NCBI RefSeq assembly: GCF_022179445.1
Contig: NZ_BPQU01000023.1
Span: 1-64,000, forward strand
From: Methylobacterium mesophilicum
Lineage (GTDB): Bacteria > Pseudomonadota > Alphaproteobacteria > Rhizobiales > Beijerinckiaceae
Length of the DNA stretch: 64,000 bases
Reading direction: 5' to 3'
Shown here: piece by piece, positions 7,957 to 16,554 of the stretch
How positions within the stretch are numbered: position 1 is the stretch's first letter
How the letters are laid out: every line of letters begins with the position of its first letter
The notes under the pieces: generated by a model
The model's database searches: none
The model's input: the letters and a program-made list of their open reading frames with translations, nothing else
Told to the model about the DNA's origin: nothing
Program-made: the position numbers and the translations under genes

Positions 7957-8978
7957 GGTTCGGCCCCGTGCCGGTCGCCGAGGCGGCCGGCCTGATCAGC
8001 GCCCACACCGTGCGACGCGACGGCATCACCCTGCGCAAGGGCGCGGTGATCCCCGAGGACGCCGCTGCAGGCTTGGCCCGGGTGGGCCTCTCGGAGATTG
8101 TCGCTGCCGCCCTCGAACCCGGCGACGTCGGCGAGGACGCTGCCGCCGCCCGGCTTGCCGCGCATCTGCGCGGGCCGAACCTGCGCGCGGAGGCCCCCTT
8201 CACCGGGCGCTGCAACCTGTTCGCCGAGACCGCCGGGGTCCTGACCCTGGCGCCGGCCCGGATCGATGCGGTCAACGCCATCGACGAGGCGGTGACGGTG
8301 GCGACCCTGCCGCCGTTCAAGCCGGTGGTCGAGGGCGAGATGGTCGCCACCGTGAAGATCATTCCGTACGCCGTGGCGGGCGCGGTCCTCGCGCAAGCCT
8401 GCGCGGCCGAAAACGGCTGCGCGCTGGCTGTGGCACCCTACCGCCGCCTGCGCGTGGGCGTGGTCTCGACCCGCCTGCCGAGCCTCAAGGAGACCACCAT
8501 CGATCGGACGCTCCGGGTCCTGGCCGAGCGCCTCGCGCCGGCCGGCGCCGCGATCGTCTTCGAGGATCGCGTGGCGCACGCGGCCGAGGCCGTGGCGGCG
8601 GCGCTGATCGAGGCGATCGACGGCGCCGGGGCGGATCTGGTGGTCGTGTTCGGGGCCTCGGCCATCGCCGACCGGCGCGACGTGATCCCGGCGGGCATCG
8701 CGGCGGCGGGGGGGCGGGTCGAGCATCTGGGCATGCCGGTCGATCCCGGGAACCTGCTCTTGGTCGGCAGCCGGGCCGGCGTGCCGGTGGTCGGGGCGCC
8801 GGGTTGCGCCCGCTCGCCCAAGGAGAACGGCTTCGACTGGATCCTGCACCGGCTGCTGGCGGACCTGCCCGTCACGCGGGCCGACATCGTCGCCCTGGGG
8901 GTGGGCGGCCTGCTGATGGAGATCGTCTCGCGGCCGCAGCCTCGGGCCGGCGGGGAGGCGGCCGATGCCGACGCCTGA
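7953..8978 (+). CDS. MoeA/MoaB-type molybdopterin-binding protein
   Basis: This 341-residue protein starts with GTG overlapping the previous stop. Its N-terminus (MRFGPVPVAEAAGLISAHTV) and the central EGEMVATVKIIPYAV correspond to the molybdopterin-binding family related to MoeA. The C-terminal half carries the MPT-binding core, with LVVVFGASAIADRRDVIPAGI and MPVDPGNLLLVG, then PVVGAPGCARSPKENGFDWI. It would bind molybdopterin for cofactor maturation. In many Rhizobiales this domain is fused to a MobA-like domain in one protein of roughly 530-540 residues. Here the MobA-like part is the next gene, overlapping by 14 nt in another frame. Confidence 0.85.
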   Translation: MRFGPVPVAEAAGLISAHTVRRDGITLRKGAVIPEDAAAGLARVGLSEIVAAALEPGDVGEDAAAARLAAHLRGPNLRAEAPFTGRCNLFAETAGVLTLAPARIDAVNAIDEAVTVATLPPFKPVVEGEMVATVKIIPYAVAGAVLAQACAAENGCALAVAPYRRLRVGVVSTRLPSLKETTIDRTLRVLAERLAPAGAAIVFEDRVAHAAEAVAAALIEAIDGAGADLVVVFGASAIADRRDVIPAGIAAAGGRVEHLGMPVDPGNLLLVGSRAGVPVVGAPGCARSPKENGFDWILHRLLADLPVTRADIVALGVGGLLMEIVSRPQPRAGGEAADADA

Positions 8979-9564
8979 GATCGGCACCGTCCTGCTGGCG
9001 GCGGGCCTTGGAACCCGGTTCGGCCCGGAGCCCAAGATGCTGGCGCTGCTCGACGGCCGCCCGCTGGTCCGCCACGCCGCCGAGGCCGCCCTGGCGGCCG
9101 GTCCGCGCCCGGTGGTGGTGGTGCTCGGCGCCCATGCCGACGCCGTGCGGAGGGCGCTCTCAGGGCTCGATGTGGTGCTGGTCGAGAACCCGGATTTCCG
9201 CGCCGGACTGGCGACGTCGCTGCTTGCAGGCGTGGCGGCGCTCCCGCAGGATTGCGAAGCGGCCGTCATCGTGCTCGGCGATATGCCGCGGATCTTCGCG
9301 GTTCACATCGACCGATTGGCCGCAGCCTTCGAAGAGACTTCGCGTTCTGTGGCGGCCGTCGTCCCGGTTCTGGCCAGCCTTCGCGGAAACCCGGTGCTGC
9401 TCAATCTGCGCCGCCTCGCCCCCGACATCGCCCGGCTCACCGGCGATCGCGGCGCCGGGCCGCTGCTCCGGGACCGGTCCGATGTCCTGGAGATCCCGGG
9501 CGATGCGGCGATCGCCCTCGATATCGACACGCCGGCCGCGTTGCGGGCCGCCGAGGGGGCCTGA
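8965..9564 (+). CDS. MocA-like molybdenum cofactor nucleotidyltransferase
   Basis: The protein belongs to the MobA-like NTP-transferase family, which transfers CMP or GMP to molybdopterin. It has 199 residues with the nucleotide-binding signature LLAAGLGTRFGPEPKMLALL at about residues 10-29, NPDFRAGLATSL, the metal-binding VLGDMPRI, and the late DIDTPAAL motif. The family signature GxGTRFG-PxPKxL closely resembles MocA. A good ribosome-binding site (ggggagg) sits 6-8 nt before the ATG, inside the upstream gene. With the XdhC pair and MPT-binding protein it forms a four-gene molybdoenzyme-maturation operon. The client enzyme lies outside the window. Confidence 0.85.
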   Translation: MPTPEIGTVLLAAGLGTRFGPEPKMLALLDGRPLVRHAAEAALAAGPRPVVVVLGAHADAVRRALSGLDVVLVENPDFRAGLATSLLAGVAALPQDCEAAVIVLGDMPRIFAVHIDRLAAAFEETSRSVAAVVPVLASLRGNPVLLNLRRLAPDIARLTGDRGAGPLLRDRSDVLEIPGDAAIALDIDTPAALRAAEGA

Positions 9565-9567
9565 CGC

Positions 9568-9741
9568 TCAGCGCCCGGTCGCGCTCGGGGTGCGTCCGGC
9601 CTTGGCGTCGCTCCGGCAGCGGTCGGAGCAGTAGCGCACCTCGTCCCAGACCCGCTCCCACTTCTTGCGCCAGGCGAATGGGCGGCCGCATTGGGCGCAC
9701 ACCTTCTCCGGGAGGTCGCCCTTTCGGCGCATCCGCGGCAT
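9568..9741 (-). CDS. DUF2256 zinc-ribbon protein
   Basis: A 57-residue cytoplasmic protein from the ATG at 9741 (GTG at 9759 is the alternative). It matches the DUF2256 family: KVCAQCGRPFAWRKKWERVW, then YCSDRCR. The two CxxC-like pairs (CAQC, CSDRC) presumably bind zinc. Family members are small and uncharacterised. It is convergent with the mocA-like gene, whose stop is 4 nt away. Confidence 0.85.
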   Translation of the reverse strand: MPRMRRKGDLPEKVCAQCGRPFAWRKKWERVWDEVRYCSDRCRSDAKAGRTPSATGR

Positions 9742-9842
9742 CGTTTCCACCCCTGTCACCGTGCATGACCCGGGGCGGAACCGGGTTGGGCCCGGCCCGT
9801 TCCGTCTTCACGAGAAGGCGTTGAACGATTCGGGAGCGCGCC

Positions 9843-10001
9843 ATGCTGAAAGTCACCTATATCGACGTCCACGATCGCTCGACGGACCGGCCCTTGAGCG
9901 GCTGGTACATCACCGATGCCAACGGTGCGATGATCGGCGACGCGCACCGCTACGACGACCAGGCCAGCGGGCTGCGTGCGCTCAGCGCCCTGAGCGTGTG
10001 A
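9843..10001 (+). CDS. Small hypothetical protein (52 aa)
   Basis: The ATG at 9843 opens a 52-residue frame (MLKVTYIDVHDRSTDRPLSG, WYITDANGAMIGDAHRYDDQ, ASGLRALSALSV). It has balanced composition and a plausible beta-hairpin pattern. The 3' end overlaps the convergent opgC-type gene by 20 nt. Ribosome-binding site gggagc lies upstream. No family is recognised. Confidence 0.45.
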   Translation: MLKVTYIDVHDRSTDRPLSGWYITDANGAMIGDAHRYDDQASGLRALSALSV

Positions 10002-11163
10002 CGCGCCTCGGGTCGGCCCGGGCGTCCAGCACCTTGGCCAGCCCGAGCATCACCGCGAGCCCGGTGAGGTTGACCGCCATCTGGAGCGGCCAAGCGGTGT
10101 CGAAGGTGCGGTAGAGGATCCGCCCGATCAGGGCCGCCAGGCAGCCGGCGGCGAAGATCTCCAGGGAATGCCGGCCGCAGGCATCGATCAGCCGCAGCCG
10201 GCGCCAACCGGAGAGACGCCGGACGGCCGGGGCGCTGAAGATCAGGTAGGTCAGCGCCAGGATGTGCAGCAGGCGCAGCGGCGCGACATGGCCCTTGTCG
10301 GGCGAGCCGATCGGCAGCACTCGGAGGTCCGGCAGGCCCCATTCCGCCCAGGAGCCGCCCTGCAGCAGGCCGAAGGCCAGGTAGGCGAAGGCGAGGGCGG
10401 CGGCCCAGTTGCGCCAGGGGAGCAGGCCGTCTCCGGCCCGGACCGCCATCGCCAGGACCGCCCCGATCACGAACAGGAACTGCCAGGCGAACGGGTTGAA
10501 GTACCAGCCGTCGTCTACCGCGGCGGCGTTGGGCAGGTTCAGGTGGGAATCGACGTTGGCGGCCAGCCACAGCGTTCCCGACAGCGCCAGCACGCCCCAG
10601 ACCCCGCGTTGCAGCCCGAAATAGATGACCGGGAACACGGCCAACAGCAGGATGTAGAGGGGCAGGATGTCGAGGTAGTTCGGCAGCGCGTTGAGGGCGA
10701 GCCCGCGCAGCAGCCCCGGCAGCAGCCCCATCTGCAGCAGCGGCGCGACGCCGAAGCGCGGGGTCAGCCCGGTGAGGTCCATCCAGATGCGGACGATGAT
10801 CAGCGTGGCGAGCAGCAGCCCGGCCTGGAACAGGTAGATCCGCAGGCAGCGCCGGGCGATGCGCGCCAGGGTCGGCCACGTCCCGGCCCGGCCGAACAGG
10901 CCGCCATAGGCGACCATCGACGAATAGCCCGCCAGCAGCACGAAGATCTCGGCCGCGTCCGAGAAGCCGAAATTGTGCAGGGTCAAGAGCGCCGGCGCGT
11001 TGCGCGGGATGTGGTCGATGAAGATCGTCAGGAGCGCGAAGCCGCGCAGCACGTCGACCCGGGCATCCCGGACGGGCTTTTTCCGAGGCGGATCGGGCGC
11101 GGGCCCCGGCGCCGGGGCCATGCCGCCGATGGGTGCCCGCTCAAGGTCGTCGAGGCTCTTCAC
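9982..11163 (-). CDS. opgC: OpgC-family membrane acyltransferase
   Basis: OpgC-family proteins are polytopic inner-membrane acyltransferases; the type member succinylates osmoregulated periplasmic glucans. The 393-residue protein (GTG at 11163) begins its domain with RDARVDVLRGFALLTIFIDH, followed by AAEIFVLLAGYSSMVAYG, both characteristic of OpgC. About ten transmembrane helices follow to the end. The start is uncertain: ATG at 11121 is shorter and ATG-type starts up to 11244 add non-domain sequence. It overlaps the small convergent gene at its 3' end. The actual acyl donor and glucan acceptor are family inference. Confidence 0.82.
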   Translation of the reverse strand: MKSLDDLERAPIGGMAPAPGPAPDPPRKKPVRDARVDVLRGFALLTIFIDHIPRNAPALLTLHNFGFSDAAEIFVLLAGYSSMVAYGGLFGRAGTWPTLARIARRCLRIYLFQAGLLLATLIIVRIWMDLTGLTPRFGVAPLLQMGLLPGLLRGLALNALPNYLDILPLYILLLAVFPVIYFGLQRGVWGVLALSGTLWLAANVDSHLNLPNAAAVDDGWYFNPFAWQFLFVIGAVLAMAVRAGDGLLPWRNWAAALAFAYLAFGLLQGGSWAEWGLPDLRVLPIGSPDKGHVAPLRLLHILALTYLIFSAPAVRRLSGWRRLRLIDACGRHSLEIFAAGCLAALIGRILYRTFDTAWPLQMAVNLTGLAVMLGLAKVLDARADPRRVTRSGR

Positions 11164-11502
11164 GCAACCATCACCGGGACGCTCTTTCGCCAAGCTCGGC
11201 GCGGGGCGTGCACCGCAATGCAATATAACCGACTCGAACACCAATGCCGCGACGGATCGCGTCGATCACGCGCCTGTGTTCCGGACCGCCCGTCGTTCGG
11301 CCTCCGGTCGATCGGAACCGTGCGTCACGCCCCGTTTTCGGGGTGATGCGGTGCATGGCCGCCCGACATCGGCAACGCTGACGCCGGGCCGATCCGGATC
11401 GGCGTCGCATCGCGGTCGCATCGCACCCCCGCACATCGCCGACGATCGCTGTTATAGAGGCGCCGGATCGATCCCGGTGGGTGCCGGGGAAGGGCAGGGT
11501 TC
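11164..11502. other. Divergent promoter region, opgC / epimerase-like gene
   Basis: 339 bp between divergent genes, so both promoters lie here. A possible -10-like tgttatag occurs near 11450. Nothing else is recognised. Confidence 0.3.
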
Positions 11503-12450
11503 ATGCGCGTCCTCGTCACCGGAGCCGGCGATTTCCTCGGCCGCCGCCTGCTCGAGGCGCTGCGGGAGGGGCTGCCCACTGGCAGCCAAATCCTGGGCAT
11601 CGACCGCCGCCCGCTTCCACCCCTCGACGGCGTCGCCGCCCTGGATGTCGACCCGTTCGATGCCGACAGGCTCGACGCGGCGGTGGCGGCGTTCGAGCCG
11701 ACCGTCGTGTTCCACCTGGCCGCCCTGGCGTCGGTCGCCCGGTCGAGCGAGACGCCGGCCTATGCCTGGCGGGCGGACCTGCTGGGCAGCCTCAACCTCG
11801 CCGAGGCCGTGGCGCGGACCCGGGCGACCCTGATCTTCCTGAGCTCGACGGTGGTGTACGGGGAGGCGTTCCGCGACAGGCCCCGGCCGGACGAATCCGT
11901 GACGCCCCGGCCCGACACGATCTCGGGCCGCACCAAGAGCGCCTGCGAGTACATCCTGCGCGACGTGCTCGCCAATGCCGGGGTGCGGCACCTCGTGCTG
12001 CGGCCCTCGAACTATATCGGCCCCGGCCAGAGCGAGACCTTCGTGGCCGCCTCCTTCGCGGGACAGATCGCGCGGATCGAGCGCGGCCTCGCCCCCCCGA
12101 TTCTGGAGGCCGGGGACCTCGCCGCGGCGCGCGACTTCCTCGACGTGTCGGACGTGACCGCGGCCTGCCTGCGGGCCCTGGACCGGGCCGACGACCTGCC
12201 CGACGGCGGCACCTTCAACGTCGGCACCGGGATCGTCACGCCGGTCTCGGCGATCCTCGACCTGTTCCGCGACCTGACCGAGGCGGCGTTCACCGTGCAG
12301 GTCGCGCCCGACCGCACCCGGCCGACGGGCGCCCGCAGCCAGGGCTGCGATCCCTCGGCCTTCACGGCGGCCACGGGCTGGCAGCCCGCGATCCCCCTGG
12401 CACAGAGCCTTCAGGCTATGCTGGACGCGGCGCGGGCGCGTCTGGGATGA
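11503..12450 (+). CDS. NAD(P)-dependent epimerase/dehydratase-like protein with altered active site
   Basis: This 315-residue protein is an extended short-chain dehydrogenase. It has the Rossmann motif GAGDFLGRRL (residues 7-16), HLAALASVARS, FLSSTVVYG for the catalytic Ser/Thr strand, and the substrate-domain LRPSNYIGPGQSE, similar to sugar-nucleotide epimerases and GDP-sugar 4-reductases. The expected YxxxK is present only as SGRTK: the Lys remains but the Tyr position is Ser. That should impair normal dehydrogenase chemistry, so it may be non-catalytic or use a different mechanism. It stands alone, divergent from opgC. The exact substrate is unknown. Confidence 0.75.
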   Translation: MRVLVTGAGDFLGRRLLEALREGLPTGSQILGIDRRPLPPLDGVAALDVDPFDADRLDAAVAAFEPTVVFHLAALASVARSSETPAYAWRADLLGSLNLAEAVARTRATLIFLSSTVVYGEAFRDRPRPDESVTPRPDTISGRTKSACEYILRDVLANAGVRHLVLRPSNYIGPGQSETFVAASFAGQIARIERGLAPPILEAGDLAAARDFLDVSDVTAACLRALDRADDLPDGGTFNVGTGIVTPVSAILDLFRDLTEAAFTVQVAPDRTRPTGARSQGCDPSAFTAATGWQPAIPLAQSLQAMLDAARARLG

Positions 12451-13057
12451 GGGGGCCTCTCAGCGTGAGAGGGCGAGCCGCCTGATCCGGCGCACGCGGA
12501 AGACGACGCGACGCTTCTCGAGAGGGCCGCCAGATCACACGTCTCCCGCACGGGCTACAGGGTTCACGCATCGGCCATTGAAGGCGCGACGCGCGCTCAT
12601 CCCATTCGGCGACGGGTTGCGCAGGTGGGACTCATCATCTTTTCAACCGGCGGACAGCTCGGTCCTGGACGTCAAGCGGCGGCTGGATCGATGCGGCCGA
12701 GCGCCGTCATCCCGGGGCCGCGCAGCGGAGCCCCGGGAACCAGAGACGCCGACGTGTCAAGCTCTTGCGCCGAAAGCGGTTCTGGGTTCCGGGCTCGCCT
12801 GCGGCGCCCCGGAACGACGGCCACGGTCGTCGCGTCGGGGGGATCAACCCTCGGACGATGGGTCGTCCGGCCCGTGTAACCCGTAACCCCGGGGGGAGGA
12901 GAAACACAGCATTCCCCTCATCCGCGAACCGGCACCGACCTTCCAAGACGCGCCGCAGCGCCGGTCGCGAGCGAAGAATCGGATCGTGGCCCAGCCTATC
13001 GGGACGAGGGCCTGGGATCGGCCGAAATGGTCCCGGCTCGAAGGCCGGGACCGAATC
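12451..13057. other. Intergenic region with palindromic repeat
   Basis: The 607-bp gap holds a palindromic repeat (12706-12818) between the epimerase-like gene and the end of ettA. No credible gene or clear terminator T-run is seen in the remainder. Confidence 0.4.
12706..12818. repeat. Palindromic intergenic repeat, copy 2
   Basis: The 113-bp element runs from gtcatcccggggc to gccccggaacgac, which are inverted arms. Its right arm (tctgggttccgggctcgcct) is the reverse complement of the left part of the copy at 3219-3330, so the two belong to one family. It is intergenic and hairpin-forming. Confidence 0.75.
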
Positions 13058-14710
13058 CTATCGCGAAAACTTCTTGTACTTGATCTTCTTCGGCATCAGC
13101 GAATCAGCCCCGAGCCGGCGCATCTTGTCCGCTTCGTAGTCGGAGAAGTTGCCCTCGAACCATTCCACGTGGCTGTCGCCCTCGAAGGCCAGGATGTGCG
13201 TCGCGATGCGGTTCAGGAACCAGCGATCGTGGCTGATGATCACCGCGCAGCCTGCGTAATCCTCCAGCGCGTCCTCGAGGGCGCGCAGGGTCTCCATGTC
13301 GAGGTCGTTGGTCGGCTCGTCGAGCAGCAGCACGTTGGCGCCGCCCTTCAGGGTCCGGGCGAGGTGGACGCGGTTGCGCTCGCCGCCCGACAGGGTGCCG
13401 ACCTTCTTCTGCTGGTCGCCGCCCTTGAACGCGAAGGCCGCGCAATAGGCGCGGGAATTGATCTCGCGCTTGTTGAAATAGATGATGTCGTTGCCGCCCG
13501 AGACCTCCTGCCAGACTGTGGCGCTGGGATCGAGGGCGTCGCGCGACTGATCGACGTAGCCGAGCTTCACCGTCTCGCCGACCGCGATCTTGCCGCCGTC
13601 CGGCGTCTCCTGGCCCGTGATCATCTTGAACAGGGTGGTCTTGCCGGCCCCGTTCGGACCGATCACCCCGACGATGCCGCCGGGCGGCAGCTTGAACGAC
13701 AGGTCTTCGATCAGCAGGCGGTCGCCGAACGCCTTGTTGAGGTGCTCGAACTCGATGACGTTGTTGCCCAGCCGCTCGTCGATCGGGATCACGATCTGCG
13801 CGGCGGCGTCGACCTTGTTGTTCTGCTTGGCGACCAGCTCCTCGTAGCGGGTGATGCGGGCCTTCGACTTCGACTGCCGGGCCTTGGGCGAGGCGGCGAT
13901 CCACTCCTGCTCGCGCGTGATCGAGCGCTGGCGGGCCATGTCCTCGCGGCCCTCCTGCTGGAGGCGCTTCTGCTTCTGCACCAGCCAGGCCGAGTAGTTG
14001 CCCTCGTACGGGTAGCCCCGGCCGCGATCGAGCTCGAGGATCCAGCTGGTGACGTTGTCGAGGAAGTAGCGATCGTGGGTCACGATCAGGATCGCGCCCG
14101 GATAGGACTTCAGGTGGCCTTCGAGCCAGTTCACCGTCTCGGCGTCGAGGTGGTTGGTCGGCTCGTCGAGCAGGAGAAGCTCCGGCTCCCACAGCAGCAG
14201 CTTGCACAGGGCCACGCGGCGGCGCTCGCCGCCCGACAGGGTCGCGACCGGCTGCTCGTCGCTCGGGCAGCCCAGGGCCTCCATGGCCTGATCGACCTTG
14301 GAATCGAGCTCCCAGAGATTGGCCGCCTCGATCTTGTCCTGGAGCGCCGTCATCTCGTCGGCGGTCTCCTCGGAATAGTTCATGGCGAGTTCGTTGTAGC
14401 GGTCGAGCAGCGCCTGCTTCTCGGCCACGCCCTCCATGATGTTCTGGCGGACCGACTTGTTCGGATCGAGCTGCGGCTCCTGCGGCAGGTAGCCGACCCG
14501 GGCGCCCTGGGCGACGAAGCCCTCGCCGGTCCACTCCGTGTCGATGCCGGCCATGATCTTGAGCAGGGTCGACTTGCCCGAGCCGTTGATGCCGAGCACG
14601 CCGATCTTGGCGTCCGGGTAGAACGACAGGTTGACGTCCTCCAGGACCTTCTTGCCGCCCAGGTAGGACTTCGTGAGTCCCCGCATGTGGTAGATGAATT
14701 CGCGAGCCAT
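13058..14710 (-). CDS. ettA: Energy-dependent translational throttle protein EttA
   Basis: EttA is an ABC-F ATPase that binds the ribosomal E site and gates the first elongation steps according to ATP level. The 550-residue protein has two ABC domains: Walker A GINGSGKST at residues 40-48 with LSGGERRR and LLLDEPTNHLD, and a second Walker A GPNGAGKTT with LSGGERNR and LLLDEPTNDLD. An arm/linker region (WIAASPKARQSKSKARI) lies between. The C-terminus (EADKMRRLGADSLMPKKIKY, then KKFSR) is typical for EttA. The ATG at 14710 has ribosome-binding site gagga. It has no membrane part and is not a transporter. Confidence 0.95.
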   Translation of the reverse strand: MAREFIYHMRGLTKSYLGGKKVLEDVNLSFYPDAKIGVLGINGSGKSTLLKIMAGIDTEWTGEGFVAQGARVGYLPQEPQLDPNKSVRQNIMEGVAEKQALLDRYNELAMNYSEETADEMTALQDKIEAANLWELDSKVDQAMEALGCPSDEQPVATLSGGERRRVALCKLLLWEPELLLLDEPTNHLDAETVNWLEGHLKSYPGAILIVTHDRYFLDNVTSWILELDRGRGYPYEGNYSAWLVQKQKRLQQEGREDMARQRSITREQEWIAASPKARQSKSKARITRYEELVAKQNNKVDAAAQIVIPIDERLGNNVIEFEHLNKAFGDRLLIEDLSFKLPPGGIVGVIGPNGAGKTTLFKMITGQETPDGGKIAVGETVKLGYVDQSRDALDPSATVWQEVSGGNDIIYFNKREINSRAYCAAFAFKGGDQQKKVGTLSGGERNRVHLARTLKGGANVLLLDEPTNDLDMETLRALEDALEDYAGCAVIISHDRWFLNRIATHILAFEGDSHVEWFEGNFSDYEADKMRRLGADSLMPKKIKYKKFSR

Positions 14711-14884
14711 CGCGGATCGTCCTCGGCGCGTTGTTCGGGGCTGCGCGGTGCGTGCCAGCGGCACGGGTCAGGCCCGGGGCCTTGGACCCGTCCTGTACGC
14801 GCGTTCCCCACGATATAAGAATGTCGCCGACCGAGTATCAGGCCCGCCCGGCACCGGCAAGGACGCCCGCCGGCGGTCCGCGGC

Positions 14885-15178
14885 TCAGGCGAAGGGATTG
14901 GCCACGGATTTGGGCGCCTCGTCGGCCGCCTCCGCCACCGCGTCGGGCAGGTCGCCGGCCTCCAGGGCCTTCACGATGGCCTCAGCGGTGGCCTGGAGCA
15001 GGCGCGCCTGCGCCAGGCCGGCCTTGTCCTTGGTGAGGTCGAGGGTGCCGTGCAGGGCGATTCGGTCGGTGCCGTTCTCGAAGCTCAGGGCGCCGATGGT
15101 GCGGACCGACGCGTCGTCGGCGAAGGGTTCGAAGGCGTCCGCCTTGGGCTTCCGGCGGCTCGGCTTGTCCTCTGGCAT
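14885..15178 (-). CDS. Small hypothetical protein (97 aa)
   Basis: From the ATG at 15178, with ribosome-binding site gagaggg, the frame encodes 97 residues. A basic N-terminus (MPEDKPSRRKPK) precedes a compact middle (SFENGTDRIALHGTLDLTKD) and a helical Ala/Glu-rich tail ending SVANPFA. No domain is recognised. It follows the nuclease gene by 8 nt on the same strand, so the two are likely co-transcribed. Confidence 0.65.
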   Translation of the reverse strand: MPEDKPSRRKPKADAFEPFADDASVRTIGALSFENGTDRIALHGTLDLTKDKAGLAQARLLQATAEAIVKALEAGDLPDAVAEAADEAPKSVANPFA

Positions 15179-15186
15179 GGTCCCTC

Positions 15187-16077
15187 TCAGAAGATCGATC
15201 GCAGCAGGTCGCGCAGAAGCTTGCGCGCGGCGCGGTGAAGCTCGTGGCCGAGCCAGTCCTGCCAGCTCTGCTCGGGCCGGGGGCGGTGCCCCTCCGAGCG
15301 CGCCCCGGCACGGGGGTCCGGCAGGGTCATCGCGCCGGCCCGGGCGGCGGGCGGCAGGGCCGGGAACACGTCGATCCCGGCCTCGCGGGTGAGGTCGTCG
15401 ATCGAGACCGCGCGCCAGTCCCGGGCGTCGTCGTTGCGGGCCAGGTAGGCGCCGGCCTCGCCGCTGGCCGGGTCGTAGAGCGCCTTGAACAATTGGGTGG
15501 GCACCAGAACCCCGCCCTTGATCTGCTGGACCGCGTCCCCGGAGAAGATCACCCCGGTGACGACGAAGAGTGCGCCGCGCCGGCTCGCCAGCCGCCGGGT
15601 GCCCTCCTCGATGTCGGCCCAGAGCCCGCGGTTGAGCGCCCGGTTCTGCGGCACGATGTTGGCCAGGCTGAACGATTCGGCCTGGGCGGTCAGGGTCGGC
15701 ATGTCGCCCGCCGGGGCGAGGTGTCCGCGGTCGAAGCCGCTGCGGACGTAATCCTCCAGGGATGCGCGCTCGGCATCCGGCAGCCGCGCCTCCTCGTGGA
15801 ACGCGTCGTCGCGGGCGACCGTGCGGGCGTCGGCGACGCTGGCCCGGGTGAGGTGCTCGGCGGAATAGAGCGGCGTGCGCGTCACCCCCGAATGCAGGAC
15901 CGCGAAGGCTTCGAAGCAGAGTGGCACCGTGCGGGCGGCGAGCTTTGCGTTCGTCAGGACCGGCGCGAGCCCGCCGGCGAACAGCGCCGGGCAGGTCTCC
16001 TGGGATCGGGCCGGCGCCGACAGGGCGAGGACGGCGAGCGCCGCGGCACACGCCCCCCGGGGCAGCGCTACCAGCAT
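15187..16077 (-). CDS. Secreted DNA/RNA non-specific endonuclease (NucA-like)
   Basis: This protein cleaves DNA and RNA without sequence specificity, probably in the periplasm or outside the cell. From the ATG at 16077 it has 296 residues and a signal peptide (MLVALPRGACAAALAVLALS, cleavage near APARSQ). The beta-beta-alpha-metal motif DRGHLAPA, with catalytic His119, is at residues 116-123. The Mg-binding Asn region is SLANIVPQNRALNRGLW. The C-terminal tail is Arg-rich. Its first 10 nt overlap the end of the upstream secreted protein gene, suggesting a three-gene unit with the 97-residue protein. Confidence 0.88.
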   Translation of the reverse strand: MLVALPRGACAAALAVLALSAPARSQETCPALFAGGLAPVLTNAKLAARTVPLCFEAFAVLHSGVTRTPLYSAEHLTRASVADARTVARDDAFHEEARLPDAERASLEDYVRSGFDRGHLAPAGDMPTLTAQAESFSLANIVPQNRALNRGLWADIEEGTRRLASRRGALFVVTGVIFSGDAVQQIKGGVLVPTQLFKALYDPASGEAGAYLARNDDARDWRAVSIDDLTREAGIDVFPALPPAARAGAMTLPDPRAGARSEGHRPRPEQSWQDWLGHELHRAARKLLRDLLRSIF

Positions 16078-16337
16078 ACCCGCACCCGCCGGGGACCCTC
16101 CGGGGTCGGACGGTCGCGCCACGCGCAGGGGCGGCCGAGGCTCCCCGTGAAGGGCCGGGCGTCGCGGTCCGGACCGCCGGGCTGGACCCGCGGCGGGCAG
16201 GCGCCCAGGAAGTTGCACGGGAAATCGAGGTTGCCGTCCGGCGGCCGAGGACTGGCGTAAGCTTGGCCGGCAAAAGCTTGGCCGGCGGGGGTAATCGCCA
16301 GCATGAGCGAAATGATGCACAGACGAGCCGGGCTCAA
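16068..16337 (-). CDS. Small secreted Cys-containing protein, TTG start
   Basis: The frame encodes 89 residues. The proposed TTG start at 16337 has a good ribosome-binding site (gaggtcc), and the N-terminus is a textbook signal peptide (SPARLCIISLMLAITPAGQA, then FA|GQAYA). An ATG at 16304 is the alternative but would cut the signal peptide short. The mature part is Pro/Gly/Arg-rich with four Cys (FPCNFLGACPP, GRPCAWRDRP, RVRVCW). It overlaps the nuclease start by 10 nt in a different frame, implying coupling. Function is unknown; a role with the nuclease is only inferred from position. Confidence 0.6.
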   Translation of the reverse strand: MSPARLCIISLMLAITPAGQAFAGQAYASPRPPDGNLDFPCNFLGACPPRVQPGGPDRDARPFTGSLGRPCAWRDRPTPEGPRRVRVCW

Positions 16338-16554
16338 GAGCGGACCTCATGTGGCGGTAAGGGCACGTGACTGGAAAAAACGTCGATCGGACATTGATCG
16401 CGCCGCCGATCGTTCGTACGTGGCACTATCATGACAGCGACGGTCGGGTCGGTTCTAGCATGAACGCGTGACCCCCGGGCGCTGGCGTCGTGACGGCGAG
16501 ACCCCTTTTTCGGAAGCCCGCGTGACGGGGCCGTTACCACACTCGAACGAGCGG

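Noticed and set aside
12986..14818. A 610-codon frame antisense to ettA
   Set aside because: EttA carries two full ABC domains; the antisense frame shows repetitive Val/Leu/Asp composition only.
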